Shown here one piece after another: positions 40,686 through 49,975 of a stretch of 57,968 nucleotides of DNA. Positions within the stretch are counted from its first letter, which is position 1. Each line of letters opens with the position of its first letter. Origin of the DNA: Clostridiales bacterium. Its GTDB lineage: Bacteria; Bacillota; Clostridia; Oscillospirales; Oscillospiraceae. The translations under genes and the position numbers were made by a program. The notes beneath the pieces are model-generated. The model saw only the letters and a list, made by a program, of their open reading frames with translations, searched no databases and had not been told where the DNA came from. The DNA is taken from the NCBI GenBank assembly GCA_019418625.1, contig DYBL01000074.1, forward strand, positions 1-57,968, in the 5' to 3' direction.

Positions 40686-41672
40686 ATGGAAGAAAAGATC
40701 AGCGTGGTCATACCCGTCTATAAGGTAGAGCCTTATCTGGACCAGTGCATCCAGTCTGTTGTTGAGCAGACCTATACCAATTTGGAGATTATTCTGGTAG
40801 ATGACGGATCACCTGATCACTGTCCGGCAATGTGCGATGCTTGGTCGAAGCGGGATAATCGGATTAAAGTAATCCACAAGGAAAATGGTGGATTATCCGA
40901 TGCCAGAAATGCTGGCTTGGCAATTGCTACGGGTCAATATATTTCTTTTATCGACAGCGATGATTGGATTTCGCTAGATATGTTTGAAGTGCTGGTTGGG
41001 ATGTTGCGGGAGACAGATGCTCAGATTGTGGAGTGCGGCACAGTGTTGGTTTATCCGCAGTCAAAACCCCAAAAGATGAGTGCCCCTGCAAGAGTAGAGT
41101 TATCGGTGAAGGAATATTCTACAGAAGAGGCCATGCGGCATCTTTTGATAGAAGACGAATTTTCACCGATGGTGTGGAACAAGCTGTATTGCCGGGAATG
41201 TGTTTCGGACATTCGGTTTGAGGTGGGTAAACTGCATGAAGATGTATTTTTTACGCATCAAGCCTTTGGGAACTGTACAAAGATAGCAAAGACAGAGACG
41301 GAATGCTACTATTATTTGCAGCGGAACGGCAGTATTATGGGAAAGCCGTTTTCGCTTGGAAATCTGGATAGTCTGGAGGGCAAACTAAGAAGGGTCCAGT
41401 ATATGAGAGAACACTTCCCGTCGCTTTCATATTTATCTAAAAAAAATCTGCATTTTTTCTCTTTTTATTGCGGCCAGTTGGCATTGCTATCTAAAGACCC
41501 GAAGATGATCCGAGAGGCTTTTCAGATCATCAAGTACTATCGCGAAAAAAGTGTTTTCTCGCACTACGAGTATAAAATGCTCAGCGTAAAGGAGAGGATA
41601 TGGTATCGTATGGGCAGAGTGTGGTTTAAAGGCTGCTGTGCACTTAGAAATTTCCTGAAAATTGGATTTTAG
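40686..41672 (+). CDS. Glycosyltransferase family 2
   Basis: A 328-residue GT2 with ISVVIPVYKVEPYLDQCIQS, LVDDGSPDHCPAMCDAW and IDSDDWISLDMFEVL. KLHEDVFFTHQAFG gives the likely catalytic-base region. ATG 40686 starts one base after the stop of the DUF1919 gene, with GGGAGAG within the coding end of that gene as ribosome site. It is very similar in its first 110 residues to the GT2 proteins at 32740 and 39033. Sugar specificity is unknown. Confidence 0.9.
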   Translation: MEEKISVVIPVYKVEPYLDQCIQSVVEQTYTNLEIILVDDGSPDHCPAMCDAWSKRDNRIKVIHKENGGLSDARNAGLAIATGQYISFIDSDDWISLDMFEVLVGMLRETDAQIVECGTVLVYPQSKPQKMSAPARVELSVKEYSTEEAMRHLLIEDEFSPMVWNKLYCRECVSDIRFEVGKLHEDVFFTHQAFGNCTKIAKTETECYYYLQRNGSIMGKPFSLGNLDSLEGKLRRVQYMREHFPSLSYLSKKNLHFFSFYCGQLALLSKDPKMIREAFQIIKYYREKSVFSHYEYKMLSVKERIWYRMGRVWFKGCCALRNFLKIGF

Positions 41673-41698
41673 CTATGTAGCAAGGGTGTGAAGATGAA

Positions 41699-42622
41699 AT
41701 GATAGAACTTACAATATGCACGCCGTCATATAATCGCAGAGATTTGTTGCCAAGAGTATATGATAGCTTGAGGAGTCAAACAAAGTTTGACTTTGAATGG
41801 CTTATTATAGATGATGGTTCTTCCGATCATACGGGAGAACTATGTGAAAAATGGAGCAGAGACGAACAGAAATTTCCAATTCGCTATTTTTATCAAAACA
41901 ACAGCGGGAAATGTGCTGCGATTAATAAAGCACTGAACTTGGCGCAGGGAGAATGGTTTTTTGTGCTGGATTCTGATGACTTTCTCTCAGATGATGCAGT
42001 AGAGAAAATCAAGCGTTGGACGAACTCACTTTCTGACGATGAAAAGTACTGCGCTGTGGCTGGACGTGCTACATACAGCGGAAGCGAACCAGATGCCCCC
42101 TTTTTAGCTGGAGAATATTTGGACTGTACTTTTTTGGATCGCTATCCACGTAAGAAAAATCATTTTTTTTTCGTTGGGCATGATCGCCCATGGATTTTTC
42201 GTACAGAGGTACATCGGAGATATCCATATCCCCTTTTTCGAGGGGAAAAGTTTATGACGGAAGCAGTGTCGTGGAATCGGATGGCAAGTGATGGATATCA
42301 GATCAGGTGTTTTAACGACATAATTTGTATGTATGAACACCAAGATGGAGGACTCACCAGCAGCAGTGCGCGCAATTTTATAAAAAATCCTCAAGGTTAC
42401 GGATTGTGGTTGTCAGAAATGGCACGATTTCTAAAGTACACTGGGCTTGAGCGCTTAAAACAAATCTATGTTTTTACATACGATTTAAATGAATATTATT
42501 CTGTAAAAGAAATAGCAAGGTTCATTGATTCGTCTACTGGCATCATATCAATGTGTAAGATTATAGGGCGGATCAAAAGAAAATATGACGAGATTTTAAA
42601 AAATAACTATGAATTTAAGTAG
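41699..42622 (+). CDS. Glycosyltransferase family 2
   Basis: A 307-residue GT2 of the subtype beginning IELTICTPSYNRRDLLPRVY. IDDGSSDHTGELCEKW and LDSDDFLSDDAVEKI bind nucleotide and metal; NNSGKCAAINKALNLA is typical for this subtype, and RGEKFMTEAVSWNRMA probably carries the catalytic base. ATG 41699 has only a weak GTGAAG site. Its end overlaps the following DUF6625-type gene by 14 bases. The last residues (KRKYDEILKNNYEFK) are strongly charged, as in soluble inner-face enzymes. Confidence 0.9.
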   Translation: MIELTICTPSYNRRDLLPRVYDSLRSQTKFDFEWLIIDDGSSDHTGELCEKWSRDEQKFPIRYFYQNNSGKCAAINKALNLAQGEWFFVLDSDDFLSDDAVEKIKRWTNSLSDDEKYCAVAGRATYSGSEPDAPFLAGEYLDCTFLDRYPRKKNHFFFVGHDRPWIFRTEVHRRYPYPLFRGEKFMTEAVSWNRMASDGYQIRCFNDIICMYEHQDGGLTSSSARNFIKNPQGYGLWLSEMARFLKYTGLERLKQIYVFTYDLNEYYSVKEIARFIDSSTGIISMCKIIGRIKRKYDEILKNNYEFK

Positions 42623-43607
42623 CATATGCTTGATTATTCCCTATTTTGGGAAGTTTCCAAACTATTTCAACTTGTTTTTGCAGTGCTGCGCGGCAAATCC
42701 AACAATCGACTGGATGATTTTTACCGATAACCAAGAAAATTATGACTATCCAGACAATGTAAAGCGGATATCCATGACGTTTTCCCAGATGCAAACCCGG
42801 ATACAGGAAAAGTTTGATTTTCCAATTGTGCTTCATAAACCCTACAAACTGTGTGACTACAAAGTTGCATATGGTTATGTGTTTGAGGAAGAATTGCAGG
42901 GATACGATTTCTGGGGCTATTGCGATGTGGATGTGCTGTTTGGAGACCTGCGGAGATTTTTAATACAGGACATTTTGAACGCCTATGATAAGCTCGGACA
43001 TCTCGGGCATCTGACACTTTTCCGTAATACAAAAGAGAATAATCGGCTGTTTATGTCAGCAATTGACGGGCGTAAAAGATATAAAGAGGTATTTTCAACC
43101 CCATATATCTGTATATTTGACGAATGGCAATATCCATCCATCAACCATATTTTTTTTGACAACCATCGCAGGGCATTCCTCTGGGACTTTATCGCGGATA
43201 TATACCCCTATGACAGCTATTACCGCAGGGTTTCGTGGGATGTTGAGCGGCAGACGAGCGTATTCGGTAAAGAAAACTGTGTTGTCAAATGGGAAGATGG
43301 ACATGCATTTTTAATGTGGAAAAAAGGTGGCCGGTGGAAGGAAGAAGAATATCTGTATATTCATCTCCAAAAAAGAAAGATGAAGCCAAACGTCTTGAAA
43401 AGCGCCAAGCTTTTCTATGCAATTCCGGAAAGGTTTGCAGACGCAACAGAAGACCTGAATCATCTGTATCTTATTTGCAGATGCAAGCAGGTTATTAATA
43501 TTGCCAGGATGAAACGGGCGCTAAAGGGAATCAAATACTGGCTGATTGAGAAAACGGGGCCTGTCCGGCATTGGTTTCGCGATAAGTGGAGAAAACATTA
43601 TGGATAA
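42609..43607 (+). CDS. DUF6625-type putative glycosyltransferase
   Basis: A 332-residue protein of the type LIIPYFGKFPNYFNLFLQCC then TIDWMIFTDNQ, which I associate with the DUF6625 family of surface-polysaccharide clusters. The stretch FWGYCDVDVLFGDLRRFL contains a DxD-like motif consistent with a GT-A fold, followed by HLTLFRNTKENN. ATG 42609 overlaps the previous gene by 14 bases, and its own end overlaps the next gene by eight, so the three are coupled. It is most likely a sugar transferase, but activity has not been shown for the family as far as I know. Confidence 0.75.
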   Translation: MNLSSICLIIPYFGKFPNYFNLFLQCCAANPTIDWMIFTDNQENYDYPDNVKRISMTFSQMQTRIQEKFDFPIVLHKPYKLCDYKVAYGYVFEEELQGYDFWGYCDVDVLFGDLRRFLIQDILNAYDKLGHLGHLTLFRNTKENNRLFMSAIDGRKRYKEVFSTPYICIFDEWQYPSINHIFFDNHRRAFLWDFIADIYPYDSYYRRVSWDVERQTSVFGKENCVVKWEDGHAFLMWKKGGRWKEEEYLYIHLQKRKMKPNVLKSAKLFYAIPERFADATEDLNHLYLICRCKQVINIARMKRALKGIKYWLIEKTGPVRHWFRDKWRKHYG

Positions 43608-44772
43608 TATAAACTTATATGGACATGGCGGCAGCGCCAATCATGGCTGTGAGGCGATTATCCGCAGCACAGCAAAACTTCTGAACCGACCTATTACAGT
43701 ATGGTCTGGCGCGGCAGAGCAGGACCTAACATATGGACTTGACCAAATTGTTACGGTCAAAAAGGATCTGGATCGTCCGCCCCAAAAACCGTCTCTGGCC
43801 TATTACCTTTCTGCTGTGGAAATAAAAACACGCCATTCCACTTCTCTACACACCAAGTTCCGTCATAGGGATTTGCTGAGCCATGTGGAACGTGGGTCTC
43901 TTTATCTGTCCGTAGGTGGAGACAATTATTGCTATGCTGGAATTGAGACTATATTTGAGCTCAATGAATGGCTGCATAAAAAGGGGGCAAGGACTGTCCT
44001 TTGGGGGTGTTCTGTGGAGCCGGAACTGCTCAAAAACCCGGCTGTGGTAAACGACTTGAAAAAGCATACCCTGATTACCGCACGAGAGTCACTGACATTT
44101 CAGGCTATGATCGATGCCGGATTGACCAATGTGATTCTATGCGCAGATCCTGCATTTTGCCTGGAAAAGCAAGAGCTGCCTTTACCAGAGGGCTTCCTTC
44201 CTGGAAAGACCGTCGGAATCAATATCAGTCCACTGGCAATGGATTGCGGCGCGGGTACCAGCGTTATGGACAACTATATGGATCTGATCCGATTTATTCT
44301 GGAACATACGGAGTTTCATGTTGCGCTGATTCCTCATGTGGTAGTACGAGAAAATGATGACCGTGCGGCACTTGCAGAGTTATATAAGGCATATCAGCAC
44401 ACTGGACGTGTTTTTATGGTGCAGGATCAAAATTGCGAAGTTCTGAAAGGATTTATTGCGCGCTGCCGCTTTTTCGTCGGAGCGCGGACTCATGCTACGA
44501 TTGCAGCATACTCTTCCTGTGTGCCCACGTTGGTGTCTGGCTACTCGGTTAAGGCGCGCGGTATTGCCAGAGATTTGTTCGGCAGCGAGGACCATTATGT
44601 CGTTTCTGTACAGGACTTACGCAGGACTGACATATTGACTGATGCATTTTTCTGGATGATGGAACATGAAAAAGAAATCCGCGGGCACTTGGAAAAGGTG
44701 ATGCCTACATATTGCGAGAGAAGCTGCATTGCAGCAGAAAAACTGGCGAAGTGCTGCTTGTCTGGAGAATGA
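43600..44772 (+). CDS. Polysaccharide pyruvyl transferase family protein (second copy)
   Basis: A 390-residue member of the polysaccharide pyruvyl transferase family, distinct from the copy at 34651. It begins DNINLYGHGGSANHGCEAII (family G-x-N-x-G pattern), continues with LSVGGDNYCYAG and VLWGCSVEP, and ends with FVGARTHATIAAYSSCVPTLV, the conserved C-terminal motif. The ATG at 43600 lies inside the end of the DUF6625 gene behind GGAG; an upstream reading from 43546 is rejected. Two such enzymes suggest two pyruvylated positions, or a related reaction for one of them. Confidence 0.85.
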   Translation: MDNINLYGHGGSANHGCEAIIRSTAKLLNRPITVWSGAAEQDLTYGLDQIVTVKKDLDRPPQKPSLAYYLSAVEIKTRHSTSLHTKFRHRDLLSHVERGSLYLSVGGDNYCYAGIETIFELNEWLHKKGARTVLWGCSVEPELLKNPAVVNDLKKHTLITARESLTFQAMIDAGLTNVILCADPAFCLEKQELPLPEGFLPGKTVGINISPLAMDCGAGTSVMDNYMDLIRFILEHTEFHVALIPHVVVRENDDRAALAELYKAYQHTGRVFMVQDQNCEVLKGFIARCRFFVGARTHATIAAYSSCVPTLVSGYSVKARGIARDLFGSEDHYVVSVQDLRRTDILTDAFFWMMEHEKEIRGHLEKVMPTYCERSCIAAEKLAKCCLSGE

Positions 44773-44773
44773 T

Positions 44774-46294
44774 ATGGCAAGAAATGAACTCAAATCCGGG
44801 GTTATCCTGTCCTATTTGAATCTGTTAATCGGCAATCTGATACCGTTTTTTTATACTCCCATTATGCTGAGCATTTTGGGACAGGGAGAAAACGGGCTCT
44901 ATGGAATTGCAAATTCTGTCATGGGGTATATCTCTCTGCTGAATTTCGGGATTGGGAGCACGATTATACGATATCTATCCAAATACCGGGCAGAAAAGAA
45001 CGAAGAGGCAGAGAGGCGGGTAGCGGGGCTTTTTTTAAAAATATATTCATTAATTGCGGTTTTGGTTTTAGCGGTTGGAATGTTTGTATCGTTCCACTTG
45101 GATTTTTACAGCCGTTCATTATCACGAGGAGAATTGGATAAACTGGAAATACTGGTTCGACTGATGACCGTGAATATGGCATTTTTTTTGCCATTCAGCG
45201 TCTTTTCGGCCATTATTATTTCCCATGAGCGGTACATCTTTAATAAACTGGTCAATATTCTTACAACCATTGGTGCTCCCATTATCAATCTGATCATGCT
45301 CTATATTGGATTTGGGTCGGTGGGGTTGGTAATTTCCAGCACGATTATCAATTTGGCTTCTTATGGACTCTACACGATATATGTATTAAAAACTCTGAAT
45401 TTTCATCCGTCTTTTCTGCCGTGTTCTCCTGGCCTGCTCAAGGAGATTTTTACCTTTTCCGGGTTTGCTTTTTTAGGCAGCATAGTGGACCTCCTGTATT
45501 GGGCAACGGATAAATTGATTATCGGCTGGGCGGTAGGAGCCTCCGCTGTGGCAATATACAATATTGGAGCAAATTTCAATTCTTACCTGACCAGCCTCTC
45601 TACTGCAATCAGCGGCGTGCTGACACCGAAGATTTCAACTATTGTTGCAAGCGGAAAATCAGAAAAAGAGCTGTCTGCTCTATTTATTAAAATTGGGCGC
45701 ATTCAGTTCTTGATTGTATCATTTATTGTTTCTGCGTTCATTGTTTTCGGAAGATGCTTCTTAGAGATTTGGCTTGGGAACGGATATGAGCTGGCCTATC
45801 CGGTAGCGTTGCTGACAATGATTCCGGTGGCGGTTCCGCTGATTCAAAATACGGGACTCAATATCTTGTATGTAACAAACAAACACCACTTCCGTTCTAT
45901 GGTATATCTCTGTATTGCACTGACTAATATTGTTTTAACTTTTGCCTGGGTGGAAACCTACGGTATTGTGGGAGCGGCTGCTGCGACAGGGCTTTCCTAT
46001 GTGGTTGGAAATATTTTGATTATGAATTGGTATTATTATCGCCATATAGGACTAGATATCCCCCTTTTTTGGAGAAATATATTGAAAATGACACCGCAGG
46101 TGCTCCTCTTTACGGTTGTTGGACTATATATGATCCCAAAACTCGAGATTCATTCGTGGAGTGCATTTCTCAGTGCGGCAGCGGTATTCACTGCTTTGTA
46201 TTATATTTGTTCCTATGTATTCATGATGAATGCGTATGAGAGGGAACTCTTTGCGGATCTGTTGAAAAAAGCGGCAGGAAAACTGAAAAGGTGA
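44774..46294 (+). CDS. Wzx-type polysaccharide flippase
   Basis: A 506-residue membrane protein of the MOP superfamily with about 14 hydrophobic segments. The N-terminus SGVILSYLNLLIGNLIPFFY followed by PIMLSILGQGENGLYGI is the usual oligosaccharide flippase opening. It should move lipid-linked repeat units across the membrane for the EpsG-like polymerase. ATG 44774 follows TGGAG and comes one base after the previous stop. It completes the Wzx/Wzy pair, so the polymer is probably made by the Wzy-dependent route. Confidence 0.9.
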   Translation: MARNELKSGVILSYLNLLIGNLIPFFYTPIMLSILGQGENGLYGIANSVMGYISLLNFGIGSTIIRYLSKYRAEKNEEAERRVAGLFLKIYSLIAVLVLAVGMFVSFHLDFYSRSLSRGELDKLEILVRLMTVNMAFFLPFSVFSAIIISHERYIFNKLVNILTTIGAPIINLIMLYIGFGSVGLVISSTIINLASYGLYTIYVLKTLNFHPSFLPCSPGLLKEIFTFSGFAFLGSIVDLLYWATDKLIIGWAVGASAVAIYNIGANFNSYLTSLSTAISGVLTPKISTIVASGKSEKELSALFIKIGRIQFLIVSFIVSAFIVFGRCFLEIWLGNGYELAYPVALLTMIPVAVPLIQNTGLNILYVTNKHHFRSMVYLCIALTNIVLTFAWVETYGIVGAAAATGLSYVVGNILIMNWYYYRHIGLDIPLFWRNILKMTPQVLLFTVVGLYMIPKLEIHSWSAFLSAAAVFTALYYICSYVFMMNAYERELFADLLKKAAGKLKR

Positions 46295-46299
46295 ATATT

Positions 46300-47457
46300 A
46301 TGCAGCAGATTGTAGGGCGTGAATTTTGTGTTGGATGCGGCGCATGTATGAACGGCTGCCCGCAACAATGCATCACGATGGAAAAAGCAGAGGGCGGTTT
46401 TTTATATCCGGAAATCAACCAGGAGCGATGCATTGACTGCGGGCACTGCCGGGAGATATGTCCTGCGCTGCACCATGAGTCATATGCCCCGGAGCCGCTT
46501 CCCAGAGCCTATGCGGCGCACCATCTGGAAGATGCGGCACTGGAGCATTGTTCCTCAGGCGGCGTTTTTCAGCTCCTCGCACAAGATATTTTGCAGCGTG
46601 GCGGCGCCGTGTTCGGCGCGGCGTTTGACAACTCGTTTCAAGTGATCCACAAGCGGGCAGAAACATGGGAAGAAGTACAGGCATTTCAATCGTCCAAATA
46701 TGTGCAAAGCACCATTGGAACTGCCTACCAACAGGTGAAGTCTGTTTTGGATTCCGGAAGACCGGTGCTGTTTACAGGGACCCCATGTCAGATTTCGGGA
46801 CTTCGACTGTTTCTCGGGAAAGATGACCCCAATTTGTTGTGCCAGGATATTATCTGCCACAGCGTTCCGTCGCCAAAGGTTTGGGCAGATTATTTGGCTG
46901 AACAGATGCAAAGGAAAAAATCCGGCATAAGGAATATTCAGTTCCGAAAAAAAGAACCCTATTGGGAAGGCTACCATTTTCGGATCGATTTTGAAGACGG
47001 AAGCAGTTTTGATTGCCCCGGCAGCAACAGCAGTTATATGAAAGCCTTTTTGAACGGGCTGATTTCTCGCCCGGCATGTTACAGATGCCCGTTTAAAGGC
47101 TTGCATCGAGCCAGTGACATTACCCTGGCGGACTTTTGGGGCGTCCAGCAGGTATGCCCATCTGCGTTTTATCAAAAAGGGACTTCTCTAGTGTTGCTGC
47201 ACACGCAGCGGGGAGCGGATGTGTTCAGCAGGATCTCTGGGAAACTATCCGCCCGGGAAGTAGATCCGATTCAAGCTGTTTCGCAGAATTCCGCTGCAAT
47301 TTCGCCGTGTGTACAGGGCAAAAACTACCCACGGTTTTGGGCGCATTATACGGGAGAGAATTTGGACGGATTGGTCTGGCAGTGTTTGCGGCCTGCCTGG
47401 AAGGAGCGCGTGATAATTCACCTGCGGAAGAGCATAGTGACAATAATACGCAAATGA
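46300..47457 (+). CDS. Coenzyme F420 hydrogenase/dehydrogenase beta-like Fe-S protein (second copy)
   Basis: A 385-residue homologue of the protein at 35760. It has two 4Fe-4S motifs (CVGCGACMNGCPQQC and CIDCGHCREICP), then HCSSGGVFQLLAQDIL, TGTPCQISGLRLFLG, DIICHSVPSPKVWADYL and CPFKGLHRASDITLADFWG in the same order as the first copy. ATG 46300 lies nine bases after AAAGG; GTG 46291 is too close. It follows the flippase rather than its pyruvyltransferase directly, but both families appear twice in the cluster. Electron donor and substrate are unknown. Confidence 0.85.
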   Translation: MQQIVGREFCVGCGACMNGCPQQCITMEKAEGGFLYPEINQERCIDCGHCREICPALHHESYAPEPLPRAYAAHHLEDAALEHCSSGGVFQLLAQDILQRGGAVFGAAFDNSFQVIHKRAETWEEVQAFQSSKYVQSTIGTAYQQVKSVLDSGRPVLFTGTPCQISGLRLFLGKDDPNLLCQDIICHSVPSPKVWADYLAEQMQRKKSGIRNIQFRKKEPYWEGYHFRIDFEDGSSFDCPGSNSSYMKAFLNGLISRPACYRCPFKGLHRASDITLADFWGVQQVCPSAFYQKGTSLVLLHTQRGADVFSRISGKLSAREVDPIQAVSQNSAAISPCVQGKNYPRFWAHYTGENLDGLVWQCLRPAWKERVIIHLRKSIVTIIRK

Positions 47458-47475
47458 AAGAGAGATAAAGAAAAA

Positions 47476-48516
47476 ATGAGAAAGCAAAGGGCCTCGAATT
47501 TCGAATTATTACGCATTTTATCTATGTGCGGAATTATTATAATGCACTATGTTAACAGCGAAATTGGAGGGGCGGTGCAGGAATCGGTATTTCCCAATTT
47601 TTCGTGGCTATATGTACATTTTGTAAGTGGATTTTGCGTCCCGTTGGTCAACTGTTTTGTCCTGATCACAGGATATTTTTTAGTAAATCAAAAAACGTTT
47701 TGCTTGAGAAAAGCAACAGAGTTATTATGCATCACGGCGTTCTATGGGGCAATTTCGTATTTTATTTCTGTTGCAACGCAAAATAATATCTGGGATACTG
47801 TGGATTTCGCATATGCAGTCATACCGTTTTGGAAAGGCGCAAGGTGGTTTGTTGAGACATACATAATTCTCATTTTGCTGGCGCCTTTTTTAAATAAAAT
47901 GCTGTGCGGCTTGGATAAGAAATCATATGAAATATTACTTGCCATTCAAATATTGCTTTTTTCTATATGGTATTCCGTTGGGCTGAGTGCACCCGTATTG
48001 GATGACGGATATGGAATCATCAATTTTATTACGCTCTACGGAATTGGAGGATACTTAAAGAGGTATGGAAATGAACTTCGACTATATAAGGGGAAAAAGT
48101 GGCCTCTTTTGGCGACCTACCTTGCAGCAGCAGTTTTTACATTTTTTGTGAGTTATTTTACAAACCCGTATGGCTATGCATTTATTACCAATATCATAGG
48201 TGCGGTAGCACTGTTTGCTTTTTTTGCAAAATGCGATATAGGACAGATCAAATGGATCAATCAAATCAGCGAAGGAACTTTTGACGTATACTTTGTGCAT
48301 AGCGATAAAAATACAAGCCTTTTGTTAATGTATGAGCTGCTGGGGGCTAAATTTGTTGCAGATACTCCGTGGATTATGCTCCATGTGATATTTGTAATTA
48401 TCGTTGTATGGATACTTGGGTTGTGTGCATTCAAAATTAGGAAAAAAATATTTGACATTTCTATCAATAGGCTGCTTGATAAAATATGCTTTATAAATAA
48501 AAAAATTGAAATTTGA
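47476..48516 (+). CDS. Acyltransferase family 3 membrane protein
   Basis: A 346-residue membrane O-acyltransferase with about ten hydrophobic segments. RASNFELLRILSMCGIIIMHY at the N-terminus is the family signature with the R-x10-H catalytic pattern, and VNCFVLITGYFLV follows. Such enzymes add acetyl or other acyl groups to exported polysaccharide. ATG 47476 has a weak AAGAGA site. It is the last gene of the cluster and the most AT-rich. A perfect palindromic terminator follows after about 40 bases. Confidence 0.9.
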   Translation: MRKQRASNFELLRILSMCGIIIMHYVNSEIGGAVQESVFPNFSWLYVHFVSGFCVPLVNCFVLITGYFLVNQKTFCLRKATELLCITAFYGAISYFISVATQNNIWDTVDFAYAVIPFWKGARWFVETYIILILLAPFLNKMLCGLDKKSYEILLAIQILLFSIWYSVGLSAPVLDDGYGIINFITLYGIGGYLKRYGNELRLYKGKKWPLLATYLAAAVFTFFVSYFTNPYGYAFITNIIGAVALFAFFAKCDIGQIKWINQISEGTFDVYFVHSDKNTSLLLMYELLGAKFVADTPWIMLHVIFVIIVVWILGLCAFKIRKKIFDISINRLLDKICFINKKIEI

Positions 48517-48554
48517 AATATGATTCACGGAAGTTATCGGCCTAAAACGATCAA

Positions 48555-48590
48555 CACCCCGCGGAATATTCCGCGGGGTGCATCTTTTTG
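48555..48590. terminator. Bidirectional terminator between EPS cluster and rpoN
   Basis: A 26-base perfect palindrome (CACCCCGCGGAAT and its complement, 48555-48580) followed on the + strand by CATCTTTTT and on the - strand by TTGATCGTTTT. It ends the EPS cluster and the rpoN operon. Confidence 0.85.
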
Positions 48591-48610
48591 CCAAATGGAA
48601 GCGTTCTTCT

Positions 48611-49951
48611 TTACCGCCGGCGGCCGGCGGAGGAGCGGATACCCAGCTCCAGCCGGTACTTGGCCACGGTGCGGCGAGCCACCTGGACGCCCTGGGCAGC
48701 CAGCAGCTGGCAAAGGCGCTGGTCGCTGAGAGGATGGGCATGGTCCTCGCCCTGCACCAGCTCCAAAAGCTTGCGCTTGACTGCCTGCTGGGAGAGGCCC
48801 TGGGTGCCGATGGCCCGGCTGAAGAAGTACCGCAGGGGATAGGTGCCTTGGCGGCACTGGAGGTATTTGCCCCGGGTGGCCCGGGACACAGTGGACGGAT
48901 GTACGCCCAAAGACTCGGCCAGGGTGCTCAGGCTCATGGGGGAGAGCTCCCCGGTCTGACCGGTGAAAAAGGGCAGCTGGGCTTCCAGAATGGCCTCCGC
49001 ACAGGCGCGCAGGGTGCTGCCCCGGCGCTCCAGGCTGCCCAGCAGCCACTTGGCCTGCTGCATCTTCTTTTGCAGGTACTCCCGGGTCTCCTGCTCGTCC
49101 GACTCCTTCAAAAGACGGGTGTAATAGTCGCTGATGGACACCCGGGGCAGGTAGTATTCATTGAGGATGACCTTCCACTCTCCGTCCAGCTCCGCCACGA
49201 AGATGTCCGGCCGCACGTACATTGTGGGCTCGGAGGGCTGGAAGGCCCGGCCGGGGTGGGGCTCTAAGGAGGCGATCACCTTTTCCGCCGCCTGGATCTC
49301 CTCGATGGTCAAGCCCAGCTCCCGGGAGATGGGGCCGTAGTGCTTGCGGCCCAGCTCGGGAAGAAACCGGGAGACGATGTCCATGATGGCGGGGGAGACG
49401 CTGTCCTGCCGGGCCAGCTGCAAAAGCAGGCACTCGGAAAGGCTCCGGGCTCCCACACCCGCCGGGTCCAGGCTCTGCACCGTCTCCAGTGCCTGGTCGA
49501 TGAGGCTTTGGGGGATCTTCAGGTCCAGCAGGCCGTCCAGGTCCTCCTGGGTGAGGTATCCGTCCTCGTCCACCAGCTCGGCCATATACCGGCTCAGGGC
49601 CAGCAGGGGCTTGGGCAGGCGCTTGCGGTCCAGCTGGTCACACAAAAAGGCGGAAAGACTATCCATCTCCCGGTCGTTGGCGCCCCGCTCCGGCATGGCG
49701 CCCTCCTCGTGGGAGAAGGTGCCGCCTACGCCGCCGGCGTCGATCCAGCTGGCCTTCTGCCGCAGCTCCTCGTAGGCGCTGCGCAGGGACGGAGCGTCCT
49801 CCTGCTCTACCAGGGGATTTTCCTCGCTGACTTTATTCAAATACTCCAGAAGCTCCTGGGAGTTCATCTGGAGGATCTCCATGGACTGCAGCAGCTGGGG
49901 CGTCAGCTTCAGATCCTGCCGCAGCTCAGTTTTTAAGGATACCAGACTCAT
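48611..49951 (-). CDS. rpoN: RNA polymerase sigma-54 factor
   Basis: A 446-residue sigma-54. The N-terminal activator-interacting region LKLTPQLLQSMEILQMNSQEL is Gln/Leu-rich as expected; the core-binding region occupies about 95-260. The helix-turn-helix is in TLAESLGVHPSTVSRATRGKY, and the RpoN box ARRTVAKYRLELG, which reads the -24 element, is near the C-terminus. ATG 49951 follows AAAGGAG. It lies 24 bases behind a sigma-54 activator gene and is co-transcribed with it. Two consensus sigma-54 promoters are present in the window (11003 and 51705), both likely dependent on this gene. Confidence 0.96.
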   Translation of the reverse strand: MSLVSLKTELRQDLKLTPQLLQSMEILQMNSQELLEYLNKVSEENPLVEQEDAPSLRSAYEELRQKASWIDAGGVGGTFSHEEGAMPERGANDREMDSLSAFLCDQLDRKRLPKPLLALSRYMAELVDEDGYLTQEDLDGLLDLKIPQSLIDQALETVQSLDPAGVGARSLSECLLLQLARQDSVSPAIMDIVSRFLPELGRKHYGPISRELGLTIEEIQAAEKVIASLEPHPGRAFQPSEPTMYVRPDIFVAELDGEWKVILNEYYLPRVSISDYYTRLLKESDEQETREYLQKKMQQAKWLLGSLERRGSTLRACAEAILEAQLPFFTGQTGELSPMSLSTLAESLGVHPSTVSRATRGKYLQCRQGTYPLRYFFSRAIGTQGLSQQAVKRKLLELVQGEDHAHPLSDQRLCQLLAAQGVQVARRTVAKYRLELGIRSSAGRRR

Positions 49952-49975
49952 GGGCAGCTCCTTTCCCGGGCATCT

